Below are positions 1 to 8,570 of a stretch of DNA of 64,000 bases, in pieces (positions within the stretch are counted from its first letter, which is position 1; the number at the start of each line of letters is the position of its first letter). The translations under genes were made by a program, and so were the position numbers. The stretch is from Vibrio hepatarius (GTDB lineage: Bacteria > Pseudomonadota > Gammaproteobacteria > Enterobacterales > Vibrionaceae). The notes under the pieces are model-generated. The model did not search any database and had not been told where the DNA came from. It was given only the letters and a program-made list of their open reading frames with translations. The DNA lies in NCBI RefSeq assembly GCF_001274785.1, contig NZ_LHPI01000001.1:1-64000 (forward strand), read 5' to 3'.

Positions 1-89
1 TAAGTTGCTTAAATCGAGCAATAAGTTGCCCGCATGAGCAAAAACCCGCCCGAAGCAAGATCTCATTTTTGCTTATCTCTGACTTTGCG

Positions 90-974
90 CTAGAAGCGAC
101 TTCTAAATGTACTCGGCGTCATCTCTTTGACCGCTTTGAATTGACGGTTGAAATTAGACAGGTTCTGAAATCCGGTTCTTTCTGCGATGAGTGAAATAGG
201 TAACGATGTGCTGGCGAGTAACTCGCAGGCTTTGCCGATTCTAAATTGCTTCACGTGGTCAGAAAAACTCATCCCATAATGCTTTTCAAACAGTCGGTAG
301 GCAGAGCTTTCACTGATGTGTAGCGCCTTACATAAGTCAGATATTTTTATCGATGCGTTGTAGTTTTCTTCGATAAATCGAGTCGCGCGTTCGACCTTTT
401 GATAAGCGTCTTGATCTCCAGTTAGCTGTTTCAGTCGGTATGGAGAAGAGGAAAGACGTAAGTACTCGCTATCATTAGAAAGCAGCAGTAGTACTTCGAT
501 TACGCGAACAGCCTGATATTGGCGCTCGATGGCCTCTATCCCTGATAACAATTTCGCGACCTTTTGCGATGTGCCCGTGCTGAATTTTACGCCGTAAGAA
601 GCTTGCTCCAATAAGCGTTTAATGTGGCGCGCTTCAGGGATCGTGGCTTGCAGCTTTTCTATCCAAGGTTGCTTAAACCAGACGATGATCGAATGGTGCG
701 CTTTTTCTTCTGTCCCCAGAATTTGTCCCGTCAGCATATGGGGTAATCCCGGACCATAAAGTAAGGCGGTGTTGTGGTGGATTTCGCCAATGGCATCACC
801 AGCAAGATAACTGCCGTTGAACACGCCGTGAGGGTCTTGATAAAGCACCAACTCGTACTCATTGTGGTAGTGCCACGAACATGAAAACTCTTGTTTATGC
901 ACTCGGCAGTGGTACTCACGCACCGTCCAGTCGCTACTGGTGGCGTTAAGGACGTTTTCAATAAATGGTTTCAT
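90..974 (-). CDS. AraC-family transcriptional regulator
   Basis: A 294-residue AraC/XylS-type regulator. The N-terminal half (about residues 15-100) is His-rich and cupin-like (WHYHNEYELVLYQ), as in sugar-sensing AraC proteins. The C-terminal ~100 residues carry two helix-turn-helix segments: ISDLCKALHISESSAYRLF and the conserved second one around ISLIAERTGFQNLSNFNRQF. ATG at 974 is preceded by AGGAG at good spacing. It is divergent from the MFS exporter at 1154 with 179 bp between, so it probably controls that gene. The effector cannot be read from the sequence. Confidence 0.93.
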   Translation of the reverse strand: MKPFIENVLNATSSDWTVREYHCRVHKQEFSCSWHYHNEYELVLYQDPHGVFNGSYLAGDAIGEIHHNTALLYGPGLPHMLTGQILGTEEKAHHSIIVWFKQPWIEKLQATIPEARHIKRLLEQASYGVKFSTGTSQKVAKLLSGIEAIERQYQAVRVIEVLLLLSNDSEYLRLSSSPYRLKQLTGDQDAYQKVERATRFIEENYNASIKISDLCKALHISESSAYRLFEKHYGMSFSDHVKQFRIGKACELLASTSLPISLIAERTGFQNLSNFNRQFKAVKEMTPSTFRSRF

Positions 975-1153
975 GTTCGTTGCTCCTGACTTTCGCCGCT
1001 TAGGCTAGATCAGCTGTTTCTCTGCTGTCAAAGTAACTCGTTATCTTGAATGATTAGTATTAGAGGTGGGTCGAATACTATCAATTGCATAACTGATATT
1101 TGAGTAGACTGACCAGGTAGTAACAAAGTGGTCATTCGCTTAGAGGAGCCTAA
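975..1153. promoter_or_regulatory. Divergent promoter region, araC-type regulator / MFS exporter
   Basis: This 179-bp gap separates two divergent starts and must hold both promoters. I do not see a clear palindrome; the AGAGGAG ribosome site of the MFS gene lies at its right end. The regulatory role is inferred from arrangement only. Confidence 0.45.
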
Positions 1154-2365
1154 ATGTTTAAAGACAAAACCGCTTTATTGTTTGTACTTACCGCATTCGT
1201 CACTGGTCTATGCGGTGCATTTTTTTACCCGCTATCAAGCTTATTCATTGTTGAAGCATTAGGCGCCGAGCCTATGATGCTCAGCGTCTACATGGTGATA
1301 GCGATTGTCAGTTCTGTGATTGTATCGCAGTTGATTGCGAGACAATCAGATCGTAACTGGCAACGAAAAACGATTTTAATCGTCTCGCTCAGTTGTTATT
1401 TGGTCACTGTGATGAGTTTTATTTTTGTGCGTGACTACTGGACCGCCGTGGCTGTCGCAACGGTGTTTGGTAGCGTAAGTGGTGCGTCGTTTGGTCAGCT
1501 ATTTGCGTTAGGGCGAGAGTATGGCGACCGCTATGTCAAAGACAGCACTACTTTCCTCTCCACGATGCGTGCAGGGATCGCGATTGCTTGGGTTTTCGGC
1601 CCTCCTGCTGCGTTTATGTTGAAGGCAAGTTATGGCTTTGGTGCGGCATTTAGTGTGTCTGCCGCCGTGGTCAGTTTCGCTATTTTAGTGATTATTAAGT
1701 ATCTTCCATCCAGCGTTGTGACGAAAGAAACCAAAGTAGGGCAAAGCGATCAGCCTGTTCCGATGTCGGGGGGAATCAGCGCCATGATTGTGCTTTATTG
1801 CGTGATCGTTGTGTGTACCTTTGCTGCGAATAACCTCTACATCACCAGTATGCCGCTTTATTTATCGCAGGAGCTAAAAGTCGATCCAAGTTGGCTCGGG
1901 CTGTTGTTCGGTGCGGCGGCTGCGTTTGAAATCCCGGTGATGTTGAGTGCGGGCAAGATGGCTGAAAAGTTTGGCGCGATTAAGGTGATGACGCTCGGTG
2001 TGGCGATTGGTTGTGTGTTCTATTTGGTGATGATGTTTAATACGTCATTCTCAGCGATGTTAGTGGCACAGCTGTTAAATGGTTTCTACATCGGTGTATG
2101 CGCCACCCTTGGTATGGTAGTGCTGCAAGATATGATGCGTGACCGATTAGGCACAGCGTCAACTCTGTTCTCGAGTATGATGAACATCGCGATGTTGGTT
2201 GCGAGCTTATCGGTGGGCTTTGTCGGTGAACTGTTTAACTACTACAGCACCTTGTACGTGAGTTTGGTTTCGTCGCTGATCGCTTTTGCGTTGTTGGTAT
2301 TGTTTTCAATCAAAAGCAGTCAAGCGCAAAGTAAACCAATCGAAGCAAGCTCTACAGCGTCTTAA
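1154..2365 (+). CDS. MFS transporter, sugar-efflux (SET)-like
   Basis: A 403-residue inner-membrane transporter with about 12 hydrophobic segments, of usual MFS length. The first cytoplasmic loop has the MFS signature SDRNWQRKTILI after TM2, and the N-terminal and central parts resemble the SetA/SetB sugar efflux subfamily (GYGDRY-like loop, here REYGDRYVKDSTTF). ATG 1154 has AGAGGAG upstream. It is divergent from an AraC regulator with a cupin-like sensor domain, which fits export of a sugar or sugar analogue. Its stop overlaps by 4 bp the stop of the convergent gene at 2362. Family is secure; the substrate is not. Confidence 0.88.
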   Translation: MFKDKTALLFVLTAFVTGLCGAFFYPLSSLFIVEALGAEPMMLSVYMVIAIVSSVIVSQLIARQSDRNWQRKTILIVSLSCYLVTVMSFIFVRDYWTAVAVATVFGSVSGASFGQLFALGREYGDRYVKDSTTFLSTMRAGIAIAWVFGPPAAFMLKASYGFGAAFSVSAAVVSFAILVIIKYLPSSVVTKETKVGQSDQPVPMSGGISAMIVLYCVIVVCTFAANNLYITSMPLYLSQELKVDPSWLGLLFGAAAAFEIPVMLSAGKMAEKFGAIKVMTLGVAIGCVFYLVMMFNTSFSAMLVAQLLNGFYIGVCATLGMVVLQDMMRDRLGTASTLFSSMMNIAMLVASLSVGFVGELFNYYSTLYVSLVSSLIAFALLVLFSIKSSQAQSKPIEASSTAS

Positions 2366-2922
2366 CTAGAGTGAGTCACAACGGTTAGTTTTGGCCATAT
2401 AGTTCGCCATTGCTTGTAAGTAACACGTTGTTCAAAGACCGCGAGAGAACGCTTGGGATTGTGACTAATCTTAAGCGCAAACAAAGACTCAAAACCAAAG
2501 GCAGCAATACACTCGTAGCTGCCTTTTTTGTTCTGCCTGATCGCAATTGCTGTTTCCTTCTCTGGCCAATAGCTCATCGCATCCAGTGAATTGGAGTAGG
2601 GCGCGTCACCATTTCTTTGGTGCATCTTTGCTTGATTTCTAACTTGCCAGTTGAGCGTCGGCATTCGGCGCGTCAGCTCTGCTTCGTATATGAGGTGGGT
2701 ATCGTCCTTGGACTCATCTGCGTCAAAGTAGATCACGTCGACATCGTTGAGTGGTGTTGCTTGGGTCTTGTGATGCAAATGATCCCACACCAGATTGCGA
2801 ACAAAACCCGCGGCAAGATAGCAATCGGGTAAATGAAGGCTTGCGACATGCTCTAGAGCTTCACGCCTGATTGGGTCTTGCTCTATGAGGCGGATGATGT
2901 GGTTGTCGAAATGGTTTGCCAA
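2362..2922 (-). CDS. Nucleotidyltransferase-like family protein
   Basis: A 186-residue protein that matches the family of small nucleotidyltransferase-like proteins (DUF925 type) by its pattern: a G-rich N-terminal segment (YLAAGFVRNLVWDHLH), a DVDVIYFD acidic triad resembling the nucleotidyltransferase-fold metal site, and a later segment ALKISHNPKRSLAVFEQRV. The start is a TTG at 2922, as no ATG is available before the conserved part. It may be read with nothing else; ribB lies downstream of its opposite end on the same strand but begins 718 bp upstream of it. The biological substrate is unknown. Confidence 0.75.
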   Translation of the reverse strand: MANHFDNHIIRLIEQDPIRREALEHVASLHLPDCYLAAGFVRNLVWDHLHHKTQATPLNDVDVIYFDADESKDDTHLIYEAELTRRMPTLNWQVRNQAKMHQRNGDAPYSNSLDAMSYWPEKETAIAIRQNKKGSYECIAAFGFESLFALKISHNPKRSLAVFEQRVTYKQWRTIWPKLTVVTHSS

Positions 2923-2951
2923 GATGGGGTCGCTTTTAAAATGATAACCAA

Positions 2952-2977
2952 AAGGCCAAGTTTATCAGCTTGGCCTT
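2952..2977 (-). terminator. Probable ribB terminator hairpin
   Basis: A perfect 9-bp inverted repeat AAGGCCAAG/CTTGGCCTT with an 8-nt loop lies just past the ribB stop codon. In the minus direction it is followed by TTTTGG and further T-rich sequence, as expected for an intrinsic terminator. Confidence 0.75.
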
Positions 2978-2983
2978 GATGGA

Positions 2984-3640
2984 TTAAGCGAGTTTCAAAT
3001 CGAACTGCTTGCGGTATTCAACCATGTCTTCGATGGTCAACACTGGCATGTTATGCAGTTTGCCAAAAGCGATAATCTCCGGCGTTTTGCTCATTGAACC
3101 GTCTGGGTTGGTTAACTCACACAATACGCCAGCAGGTTGTAGCCCTGCCATTTGCATGAGATCCACAGTGCCTTCTGTGTGACCGCGACGGGTCATCACA
3201 CCGCCTTTGCGCGCGCGTAATGGGAAAACGTGGCCTGGACGAGCAAGGTCTGTTGGTTGAGCGGTTGGGTTCGCTGCAGTTTTAATCGTTGTTACACGAT
3301 CTTGTGCAGACACACCTGTGGTCACACCGACTTTTGCTTCGATAGAAACGGTAAACGCAGTTTGGTTCGCACTGTTGTTGTTCACGACCATCGGTGGCAA
3401 ATCAAGTTTGTCCGCTTGTTCTTCCGTCAAGCACAGACACACAATGCCGCTGCATTCGCGGATCATCAGAGCCATTTGCTCGGTGGTAAGGTGCTCGACA
3501 GAATAGATAATATCGCCTTCGTTCTCACGATCTTCATCGTCAAGAAGCAGAACGCCACGGCCTTCTTTAAGTGCGAACAGTGCGTTTTCAACGCGAGTGA
3601 TTGGGTCGCCGAATTCGGCAAGTAGTGATGACTGATTCAT
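2984..3640 (-). CDS. ribB: 3,4-dihydroxy-2-butanone-4-phosphate synthase
   Basis: RibB converts ribulose 5-phosphate to 3,4-dihydroxy-2-butanone 4-phosphate and formate, one of the two precursor branches of riboflavin. The 218-residue length matches the monofunctional E. coli enzyme, with no GTP cyclohydrolase II domain. Visible family motifs are [10 protein letters not shown] near the N-terminus (metal and substrate acidic residues), the SGIVCLCL segment, and [13 protein letters not shown] with [12 protein letters not shown]. The gene stands alone behind a long leader containing an FMN riboswitch, so it is a feedback-controlled supply gene separate from a main rib operon. Confidence 0.97.
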   Translation of the reverse strand: MNQSSLLAEFGDPITRVENALFALKEGRGVLLLDDEDRENEGDIIYSVEHLTTEQMALMIRECSGIVCLCLTEEQADKLDLPPMVVNNNSANQTAFTVSIEAKVGVTTGVSAQDRVTTIKTAANPTAQPTDLARPGHVFPLRARKGGVMTRRGHTEGTVDLMQMAGLQPAGVLCELTNPDGSMSKTPEIIAFGKLHNMPVLTIEDMVEYRKQFDLKLA

Positions 3641-3765
3641 GGTTACTCCTAAATATCACCAGAATCAGGGCATACATGAGGATTGAAGAATGGGTCAAAA
3701 ACACGCACTAAAACCTATGCGGGGTGCTCAAAGCACAACCACACATCTGTGAAAGTTTGACGCAT

Positions 3766-3793
3766 CTATCTCGTGCCTTAGGCACACAGATAG
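3766..3793 (-). other. Stable hairpin in ribB leader
   Basis: CTATCT/AGATAG arms enclose GTGCC/GGCAC with a TTA loop. It lies between the riboswitch and ribB. It has no T-run in the minus direction, so it is more likely a leader structure than a terminator. Function unknown. Confidence 0.4.
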
Positions 3794-3837
3794 ACATAAA
3801 CTCAATGCAATTTTCCATACTTCAGTCAAAACGAAAT

Positions 3838-3878
3838 ACACCAAACCTATTAGGCCAATAGACCTAAAGCGTTGGTGT
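3838..3878 (-). terminator. Candidate expression-platform hairpin of the FMN riboswitch
   Basis: In the minus direction this begins about ten nucleotides after the aptamer. The outer arms ACACCAA/TTGGTGT enclose an inner hairpin TTAGGTC/GGCCTAA (one G-U pair). It is followed by ATTTCGTTTTG, a weak T-rich tail. The position suggests a transcription terminator controlled by FMN binding; the weak tail leaves translational or Rho control possible. Confidence 0.5.
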
Positions 3879-3886
3879 GTTTTCAT

Positions 3887-4016
3887 TCTCTCTCATCCGG
3901 ACTATAACCGTCGGCTCTGGCATCTCACCAGATCTGCTGACCTCGACGAATCGAGCGCTCGCGGGCTCACCTAAAACAGGTATACCGCCGGTGGGGAATT
4001 TCGCCCCGCCCTGAGA
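3887..4016 (-). ncRNA. FMN riboswitch (RFN element)
   Basis: Read on the minus strand this carries the conserved RFN blocks in order: the GGGGCGAAATTCCCCACC opening arm, CGGCGGTATACC, AGCCCGCGAGCG, GGTGAGATGCCAGAGCC, and the closing GACGGTTATAGTCCGGATG. These are diagnostic of the FMN aptamer. It sits about 250 nt upstream of ribB on the same strand and should switch ribB off when FMN is abundant. Confidence 0.96.
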
Positions 4017-4047
4017 ATAAATTAAACGTTTGCTAAGTAGCGTAGGG

Positions 4048-4075
4048 ATTCTATCGCTTCTGATAATAAAAGCAA
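4048..4075 (-). promoter_or_regulatory. Candidate ribB promoter
   Basis: On the minus strand TTGCTT (4075-4070) and TAGAAT (4053-4048) are separated by 16 bp, a plausible sigma-70 -35/-10 pair placed shortly before the riboswitch. Prediction from consensus only. Confidence 0.5.
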
Positions 4076-4206
4076 TAATGACCCACGCGGAACTTTAGTC
4101 TGGGCACGCTTTCCCCCTCACTACTGAAGATTTCTTAAACAAGGCTTGGGGTTGAAGAGTGAAGTAGGTAGAGTATCAGTCCCTGTTGAGCATAAAGGTG
4201 CATACT

Positions 4207-4755
4207 ATGATGGAAACTGAACGTTTACGAATCAGAGATTGGCAAAAAAGTGATTATGAGCCTTACGCAAAGCTATGCTCAGACAGTAATGTCATGCGCT
4301 ACTTCCCCCACACATTAACCAAGCAGCAAAGCGATGATCAGGTAGATTTAATGCGCCGTTTAATCACGGAGCGTGGTTGGGGGTTTTGGGCGGTGGAGTT
4401 GAAAGCCACCGGGCAGCTGATCGGGTTTGTTGGCTTGCATTATCAAGATGAAAACAGCGGTATCCCAAACGCACCTTTTGTTGAAATCGGCTGGCGATTA
4501 GCCGCTGAATTTTGGGGTTTTGGTTACGCTCCGGAAGCGGCAGACAAGGTGTTGGAGTTTGCGTTTAATCACTTGAAGCGTTCAGAGGTGTACGCCTTTA
4601 CTGCGCTTCCTAACCAACCGTCGCAGCGAGTCATGCAGAAGTTAGGAATGGAAAATACCGGACAGGATTTTAACCACCCAAAGCTCGAGGCGGGCCATCC
4701 ACTAGAACGCCACTGTTTGTATCGTATCACTCGACAACAGTGGTTTATAAAATGA
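4207..4755 (+). CDS. GNAT acetyltransferase, RimJ/RimL type
   Basis: A 182-residue GNAT-fold N-acetyltransferase. The N-terminal METERLRIRDW is the usual opening of the RimJ/RimL/YdaF subgroup, and EIGWRLAAEFWGFGYAPEA contains the acetyl-CoA pyrophosphate loop. The C-terminal FTALPNQPSQRVMQKLGM is the motif that packs the cofactor. I prefer ATG 4207 because AAAGGT lies 6 bp before it; earlier TTG and GTG codons have no ribosome site. It stands alone. The acceptor, a protein N-terminus or a small amine, cannot be inferred. Confidence 0.88.
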   Translation: MMETERLRIRDWQKSDYEPYAKLCSDSNVMRYFPHTLTKQQSDDQVDLMRRLITERGWGFWAVELKATGQLIGFVGLHYQDENSGIPNAPFVEIGWRLAAEFWGFGYAPEAADKVLEFAFNHLKRSEVYAFTALPNQPSQRVMQKLGMENTGQDFNHPKLEAGHPLERHCLYRITRQQWFIK

Positions 4756-4926
4756 TTATTGGCTAATAAGATTTAAGAACAAAGTTGCAAAAGTGTCTCA
4801 TTAATTTAACTCTTCAAATAAAAATATATTTTTCCTAGATACTTTTGCTCCTAAAGGTACTATGCCAAACAAAGCTGGTGTTCTATAAACTCTATTAATG
4901 GGCTTATCCTCACATTTGCTTTTTGA

Positions 4927-6030
4927 ATGAAACTATTAGCAACTTGTTTTGTTATTAATGCTGATGTTGGTATCACTTTGGAGGATGCTTTGCATATTAA
5001 TTCTTTTAATCATTTTAGAGCAATTGCGATATTATTGATTGTCGCAGGCCATTCGTTTGGTGTCACTGGTTTAGAAATCGACAGTATAGTAGAAAAAGTC
5101 GTCGTTAATTTAATTCAAGGTGGGACTGCATTATTTGTTTTTATATCTGGTTTTTTGTTCCATTATATTTTTTACCCAAAATTTAAATATAGTAAGTTTG
5201 TTTTAGGTAAAGTTAAGAATGTTCTTGTACCATATTTGGTTCTTGGGTTTTTACCTGTTTTTTTATATGTGTATATGAAGAAGGATGTATTTGGGGATTA
5301 TTTTCTTCCAAATGGCACTGGCCTGTTTTATGAATATGTTATACCTGCACTAAAGTATTATTCGTCAGGTCGTTTTTTGACTGCGTATTGGTATATACCT
5401 TTCATTATGTTAGTTTTTATCTCTTCGCCTTTGCATGTTTATTTTATTAAAGTAAGGCTCAAGTACAAGTTAGGCGTGATAGTCGCTATGTCAATAGTCT
5501 CTATGGTTATTCACAGGCCTATAGCTAACATCTTTGTTCTGCAGAGTTTAATATATTATACGCCCATTTATCTAATTGGGATAACAGTGTCAATTTATCG
5601 AGATAAGATATATGATTACCTAAACGGGAAAGAAGTATACATGATATTTTTAGCTATAGTCATAGCATTGCTTCAAGTAAACATTGGAGTTGTTGGTAAT
5701 TATCATAAAGAAGCATTTGAAATTTCATCGATAGATTTGATGTATATTCAAAAAATACTTCTTTGTTTTTTCTTTATGATACTATTGAACAGGTTCGAAG
5801 ATTATAACAACAAATATATCCATGCTATCGCATCAACAAGTTTTACAGTTTTCTTTATTCATCCATTTTTAATATGGTTCACTGTTAAGTTAAATTTGCC
5901 ATTTTTAAACAATAACTCTTGGTTTATTTGGTGCATATATGTAGTTTTCGTTTCTCTTTTCTGTATTCTCGTTGCTAAGGCTTTCAAGAAATTTATCCCC
6001 AAGTATAGCCGGTACATAATTGGATACTAA
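4927..6030 (+). CDS. Acyltransferase 3 family membrane protein
   Basis: A 367-residue integral membrane O-acyltransferase (Acyl_transf_3, OafA/NolL-like). The family's opening is visible: FNHFRAIAILLIVAGHSFG (residues about 29-47), with the conserved Arg and His, followed by roughly ten hydrophobic segments. The C-terminus has the typical SFTVFFIHPFLIWF. Such enzymes acetylate or succinylate surface sugars, LPS or exopolysaccharides. The residues before FNHF are unusual for the family, so translation may begin later than ATG 4927. The gene is markedly AT-rich compared with its neighbours and has no partner genes here, which suggests acquisition by transfer. Confidence 0.85.
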   Translation: MKLLATCFVINADVGITLEDALHINSFNHFRAIAILLIVAGHSFGVTGLEIDSIVEKVVVNLIQGGTALFVFISGFLFHYIFYPKFKYSKFVLGKVKNVLVPYLVLGFLPVFLYVYMKKDVFGDYFLPNGTGLFYEYVIPALKYYSSGRFLTAYWYIPFIMLVFISSPLHVYFIKVRLKYKLGVIVAMSIVSMVIHRPIANIFVLQSLIYYTPIYLIGITVSIYRDKIYDYLNGKEVYMIFLAIVIALLQVNIGVVGNYHKEAFEISSIDLMYIQKILLCFFFMILLNRFEDYNNKYIHAIASTSFTVFFIHPFLIWFTVKLNLPFLNNNSWFIWCIYVVFVSLFCILVAKAFKKFIPKYSRYIIGY

Positions 6031-6061
6031 AAGAAAGGATACATTGTTTAAAAAGTAGTAT

Positions 6062-6449
6062 ATGACTATCCAAATAGCGTGTCAGTTTAACGTAACCACC
6101 AGCAATGGATCGCAATTGCTGGTGGATGTAGAAAATGGTGTAGCTCCTTGTCTGACCAAGTTTACTTTCTGCGCTCGGGTCATGCGGCGCTACCGATGTG
6201 GTGCTCTATTTACAAGAACATGGCGTTGATGTTGAGCAACTGAGCAATAAGCTAACCTATACTCTGACCGATGATGAAGCACGGTTGTATCAATCCGCCA
6301 AACTGCAATTTAGTGCCAAAGAGATAGGCACCCCTACCGGCTTATTAAGCTCTGCTGCACAACAAGCCGTTAGTCACCATTGCCACGTGAGTCTGATGCT
6401 CAAACCAGCGATTGAAATCAGCTACAGCGTGGAAGTGATTTCGAGGTGA
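6062..6449 (+). pseudogene. OsmC-family protein gene, broken by frameshifts
   Basis: Three consecutive reading frames join into one OsmC/Ohr-like protein. Frame one starts ATG 6062 and gives MTIQIACQFNVTTSNGSQ then LLVDVENGVAP (to 6148). Frame two covers only LSDQ (6148-6159). Frame three from 6159 gives SLLSALGSCGATDVVLYLQ and runs to the stop at 6449. The GSCGATDV segment is the OsmC reactive-cysteine region and the C-terminal HHCHVSLMLKPAIEISYSVE is the usual OsmC end with its second Cys. Two single-base losses in short homopolymers (CCTT and CCAA) explain the break. An intact protein would be about 129 residues. Either a real pseudogene or sequencing indels. Confidence 0.75.
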
Positions 6450-6648
6450 CTAAGAGAATTTCGTGATCCACCAGTGATTTAGGTCAACAAAAAACTAGAT
6501 ACGCGCTATCCATGAGATGACTCAGTTCAAACTATCGTACTTTCACACAATTCGCTGACCAGAAAGCGTAGACTAAGCGACTTTTTATCAGGCAAAGTGG
6601 TTGAGCAGGAAATAAATACTCGACTAAAAATCCTAGCAAGGAGTGCAG

Positions 6649-7101
6649 ATGATGGAAGTAAGAAAAGCCGACTTAAGTGATCTACCGGATCTCATTGAAT
6701 TTACTGTAGAAGAAGCGCGCGAAGCTGAGAATGTTACTAAGATTCCAGAGACGCTTGAAAGAGGAATCAGCGCTGCGTTACATGACAGTTCGATCGCGAC
6801 TTATTGGGTGCTTGTTGACGAGAATGATTGTCCTTGTGGCAACGTTTCAGCGGTCAAAGAATGGAGTGACTGGAACGCAGGTTACTATTGGTGGATACAA
6901 AGTATGTACATCAAACCGGAGTATCGTGGACAAGGTTTGATGGGCAAGCTGATTAATGTGGTTGAAGATGAGATGCGTCGTAAAGGCGGACTCGAGTTAC
7001 GAATCTATGTACACAAAAGCAATGCAATCGCCAAACGAGCGTACGAAAAAATTGGCTTTAACGATTCGGACTACAAAATGATGTCATTGTCAGTGAACTA
7101 G
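6649..7101 (+). CDS. GNAT acetyltransferase
   Basis: A 150-residue single-domain GNAT N-acetyltransferase. IQSMYIKPEYRGQGLMGKL contains the acetyl-CoA binding motif (Q/R-x-x-G-x-G/A equivalent, here RGQGLMG), and VHKSNAIAKRAYEKIGF is the C-terminal motif B. AAGGAG at 6638-6643 fits ATG 6649 or ATG 6652; the GTG at 6643 overlaps the ribosome site and is unlikely. Substrate unknown. It precedes a small membrane protein gene by 55 bp on the same strand, which may or may not be co-transcribed. Confidence 0.87.
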   Translation: MMEVRKADLSDLPDLIEFTVEEAREAENVTKIPETLERGISAALHDSSIATYWVLVDENDCPCGNVSAVKEWSDWNAGYYWWIQSMYIKPEYRGQGLMGKLINVVEDEMRRKGGLELRIYVHKSNAIAKRAYEKIGFNDSDYKMMSLSVN

Positions 7102-7156
7102 GCTGTACTGACACACTCAGCACGTGCCGCATGCTGGGCTAAATGGAGGTATTGAG

Positions 7157-7507
7157 TTGTTGCATCTGTTAAAAACAGTCGTGTTGATCAATCTCGCGGC
7201 CGCCTTAGTGGTGTTTGTCCTTTCCCAATATGTGGCGTTTTTCAAAGCGACCAATCTTATCGATTTTCTGTTTTTTATCGTCATCGTAATTTGGATTTGC
7301 GCCAAGCTGATGTGGGAAGGTGGAATCCACAGTAAAACGACACGTTTGGATAATTCACGCACCGATAAAGTTTACAGCATGGTCAAAGGACACGATTTCG
7401 ATCAAGAGCAACAACAACACTACCGCCAAAACTATCAAACTGGCTTTGTGTTGTTTATCGCGGGTATGCCTGCGTTCATTACCTGTTTAGTGCTGCAGTT
7501 TATGTAG
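7157..7507 (+). CDS. Small membrane protein (DUF3899-like)
   Basis: A 116-residue protein with two N-terminal transmembrane helices (about LLKTVVLINLAAALVVFVL and LIDFLFFIVIVIWICAKLM), a polar cytoplasmic segment rich in Gln and Tyr, and a C-terminal hydrophobic stretch (GFVLFIAGMPAFITCLVLQF). I choose TTG 7157 because GGAGGT lies six bases before it; a GTG at 7124 lies upstream of that site. Layout and length resemble DUF3899 proteins, but this is a resemblance from memory. Function unknown. It is followed closely by the GFA gene. Confidence 0.6.
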   Translation: MLHLLKTVVLINLAAALVVFVLSQYVAFFKATNLIDFLFFIVIVIWICAKLMWEGGIHSKTTRLDNSRTDKVYSMVKGHDFDQEQQQHYRQNYQTGFVLFIAGMPAFITCLVLQFM

Positions 7508-7526
7508 CTGATCAAGGAGCTAAGAT

Positions 7527-7901
7527 ATGGAAATCAAACCAGTACATAAAGCGAGTTGTCACTGCGGTGCGGTGGTCCTTGAACTGACGATGCCTAATGG
7601 CTTGGAAGACCCAAGGCGTTGCACTTGTTCGATGTGCCGTAAAAGAGGTGCAATTGCCGCGTCTGTATTGCTGGAAAACCTTCGAATTGTTCAGGGAGAA
7701 GAAAATCTGACTTTGTATCAATTCAATACCATGACAGCGAAACACTATTTCTGTAAGACTTGTGGTATCTACACACACCACCAACGCCGTTCTAATCCGC
7801 ATCAATTTGCCATCAATGTCGCATGCTTAGAAGGCGTCAATCCATATGAACTGGAACCGGTTAAGATTGTTGATGGGATAGCACATCCATCAGATAAGTG
7901 A
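7527..7901 (+). CDS. GFA (glutathione-dependent formaldehyde-activating)/CENP-V family protein
   Basis: A 124-residue zinc-binding protein of the GFA/CENP-V fold. The seven zinc cysteines are present: C11 and C13 (SCHCGAV), C32, C34 and C37 (CTCSMC), C76 and C79 (FCKTCGIYTHH). The founding member is linked to S-hydroxymethylglutathione formation, but most members have unknown substrates. ATG 7527 has AAGGAG upstream. The Nudix gene follows after 40 bp on the same strand, so both may be in one transcript. Confidence 0.9.
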   Translation: MEIKPVHKASCHCGAVVLELTMPNGLEDPRRCTCSMCRKRGAIAASVLLENLRIVQGEENLTLYQFNTMTAKHYFCKTCGIYTHHQRRSNPHQFAINVACLEGVNPYELEPVKIVDGIAHPSDK

Positions 7902-7941
7902 TCGCTCGACTTACAGTCTAAGACGAAAACGGGGAGGAAAC

Positions 7942-8559
7942 ATGAGCCAATGGATGAATTGGGCTAAGCAGTTGCAGGCGTTAAGCCAAGCGGGGCAGGC
8001 CTATTCAAAAGACAAGTTCGATCTAGAGCGTTTCGACGAAATTTCCAGAATTTCGCACCAGATGATCGCGCAGTTAGCGAATACGTCGGTGGAACGAGTC
8101 GAGCAGCTTTTCGTGCCAGAGGTTGGTTATCCGACACCCAAAGTAGACTTACGCGCAGGTGTGATCAAAGACGGTAAGATCCTCTTAGTTCGTGAGCGGG
8201 AAGATGACTGCTGGACCATGCCGGGTGGTTGGGCAGACGTGTGTGAAACGCCGTCGACAGGTGTTGTTCGAGAAGTGCTGGAAGAGTCCGGTTATCACGT
8301 CAGCGACCCCAAACTGGTGGCGATTAAAGACCGCGATGTGCATCCTTACCTACCCAAATACCCGCAGCATATCTACAAGATGTTTTTCCTTTGTCGCTTT
8401 GAATCTGGTCAGCCACAGACCAATATCGAGATTTCAGATATCGGCTTTTTCGCCTTGGATGAGCTACCGCCTTTGTCTGAAAGTCGCGTGCTGAAAAGTG
8501 ACATTGAGCTGATGTTTCAACACGCTGAGTATCCGAAAACTGAAATTCACGTCGATTAA
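7942..8559 (+). CDS. Nudix hydrolase with N-terminal Nudix_N_2 domain
   Basis: A 205-residue hydrolase of nucleoside diphosphates linked to another moiety. Residues 1-60 form the helical extension seen in the YjhB/ADP-ribose pyrophosphatase-like group. The Nudix box is complete: G96, E102, R110-E111, E114-E115 and G117 (within VVREVLEESGY), giving the catalytic metal site. ATG 7942 follows GGGGAGGAAA. It converges on the tetR gene with an 11-bp gap. Substrate is not determinable; ADP-ribose or a related dinucleotide is a reasonable guess from the family. Confidence 0.92.
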   Translation: MSQWMNWAKQLQALSQAGQAYSKDKFDLERFDEISRISHQMIAQLANTSVERVEQLFVPEVGYPTPKVDLRAGVIKDGKILLVREREDDCWTMPGGWADVCETPSTGVVREVLEESGYHVSDPKLVAIKDRDVHPYLPKYPQHIYKMFFLCRFESGQPQTNIEISDIGFFALDELPPLSESRVLKSDIELMFQHAEYPKTEIHVD

Positions 8560-8570
8560 CTAGGTCAGCA

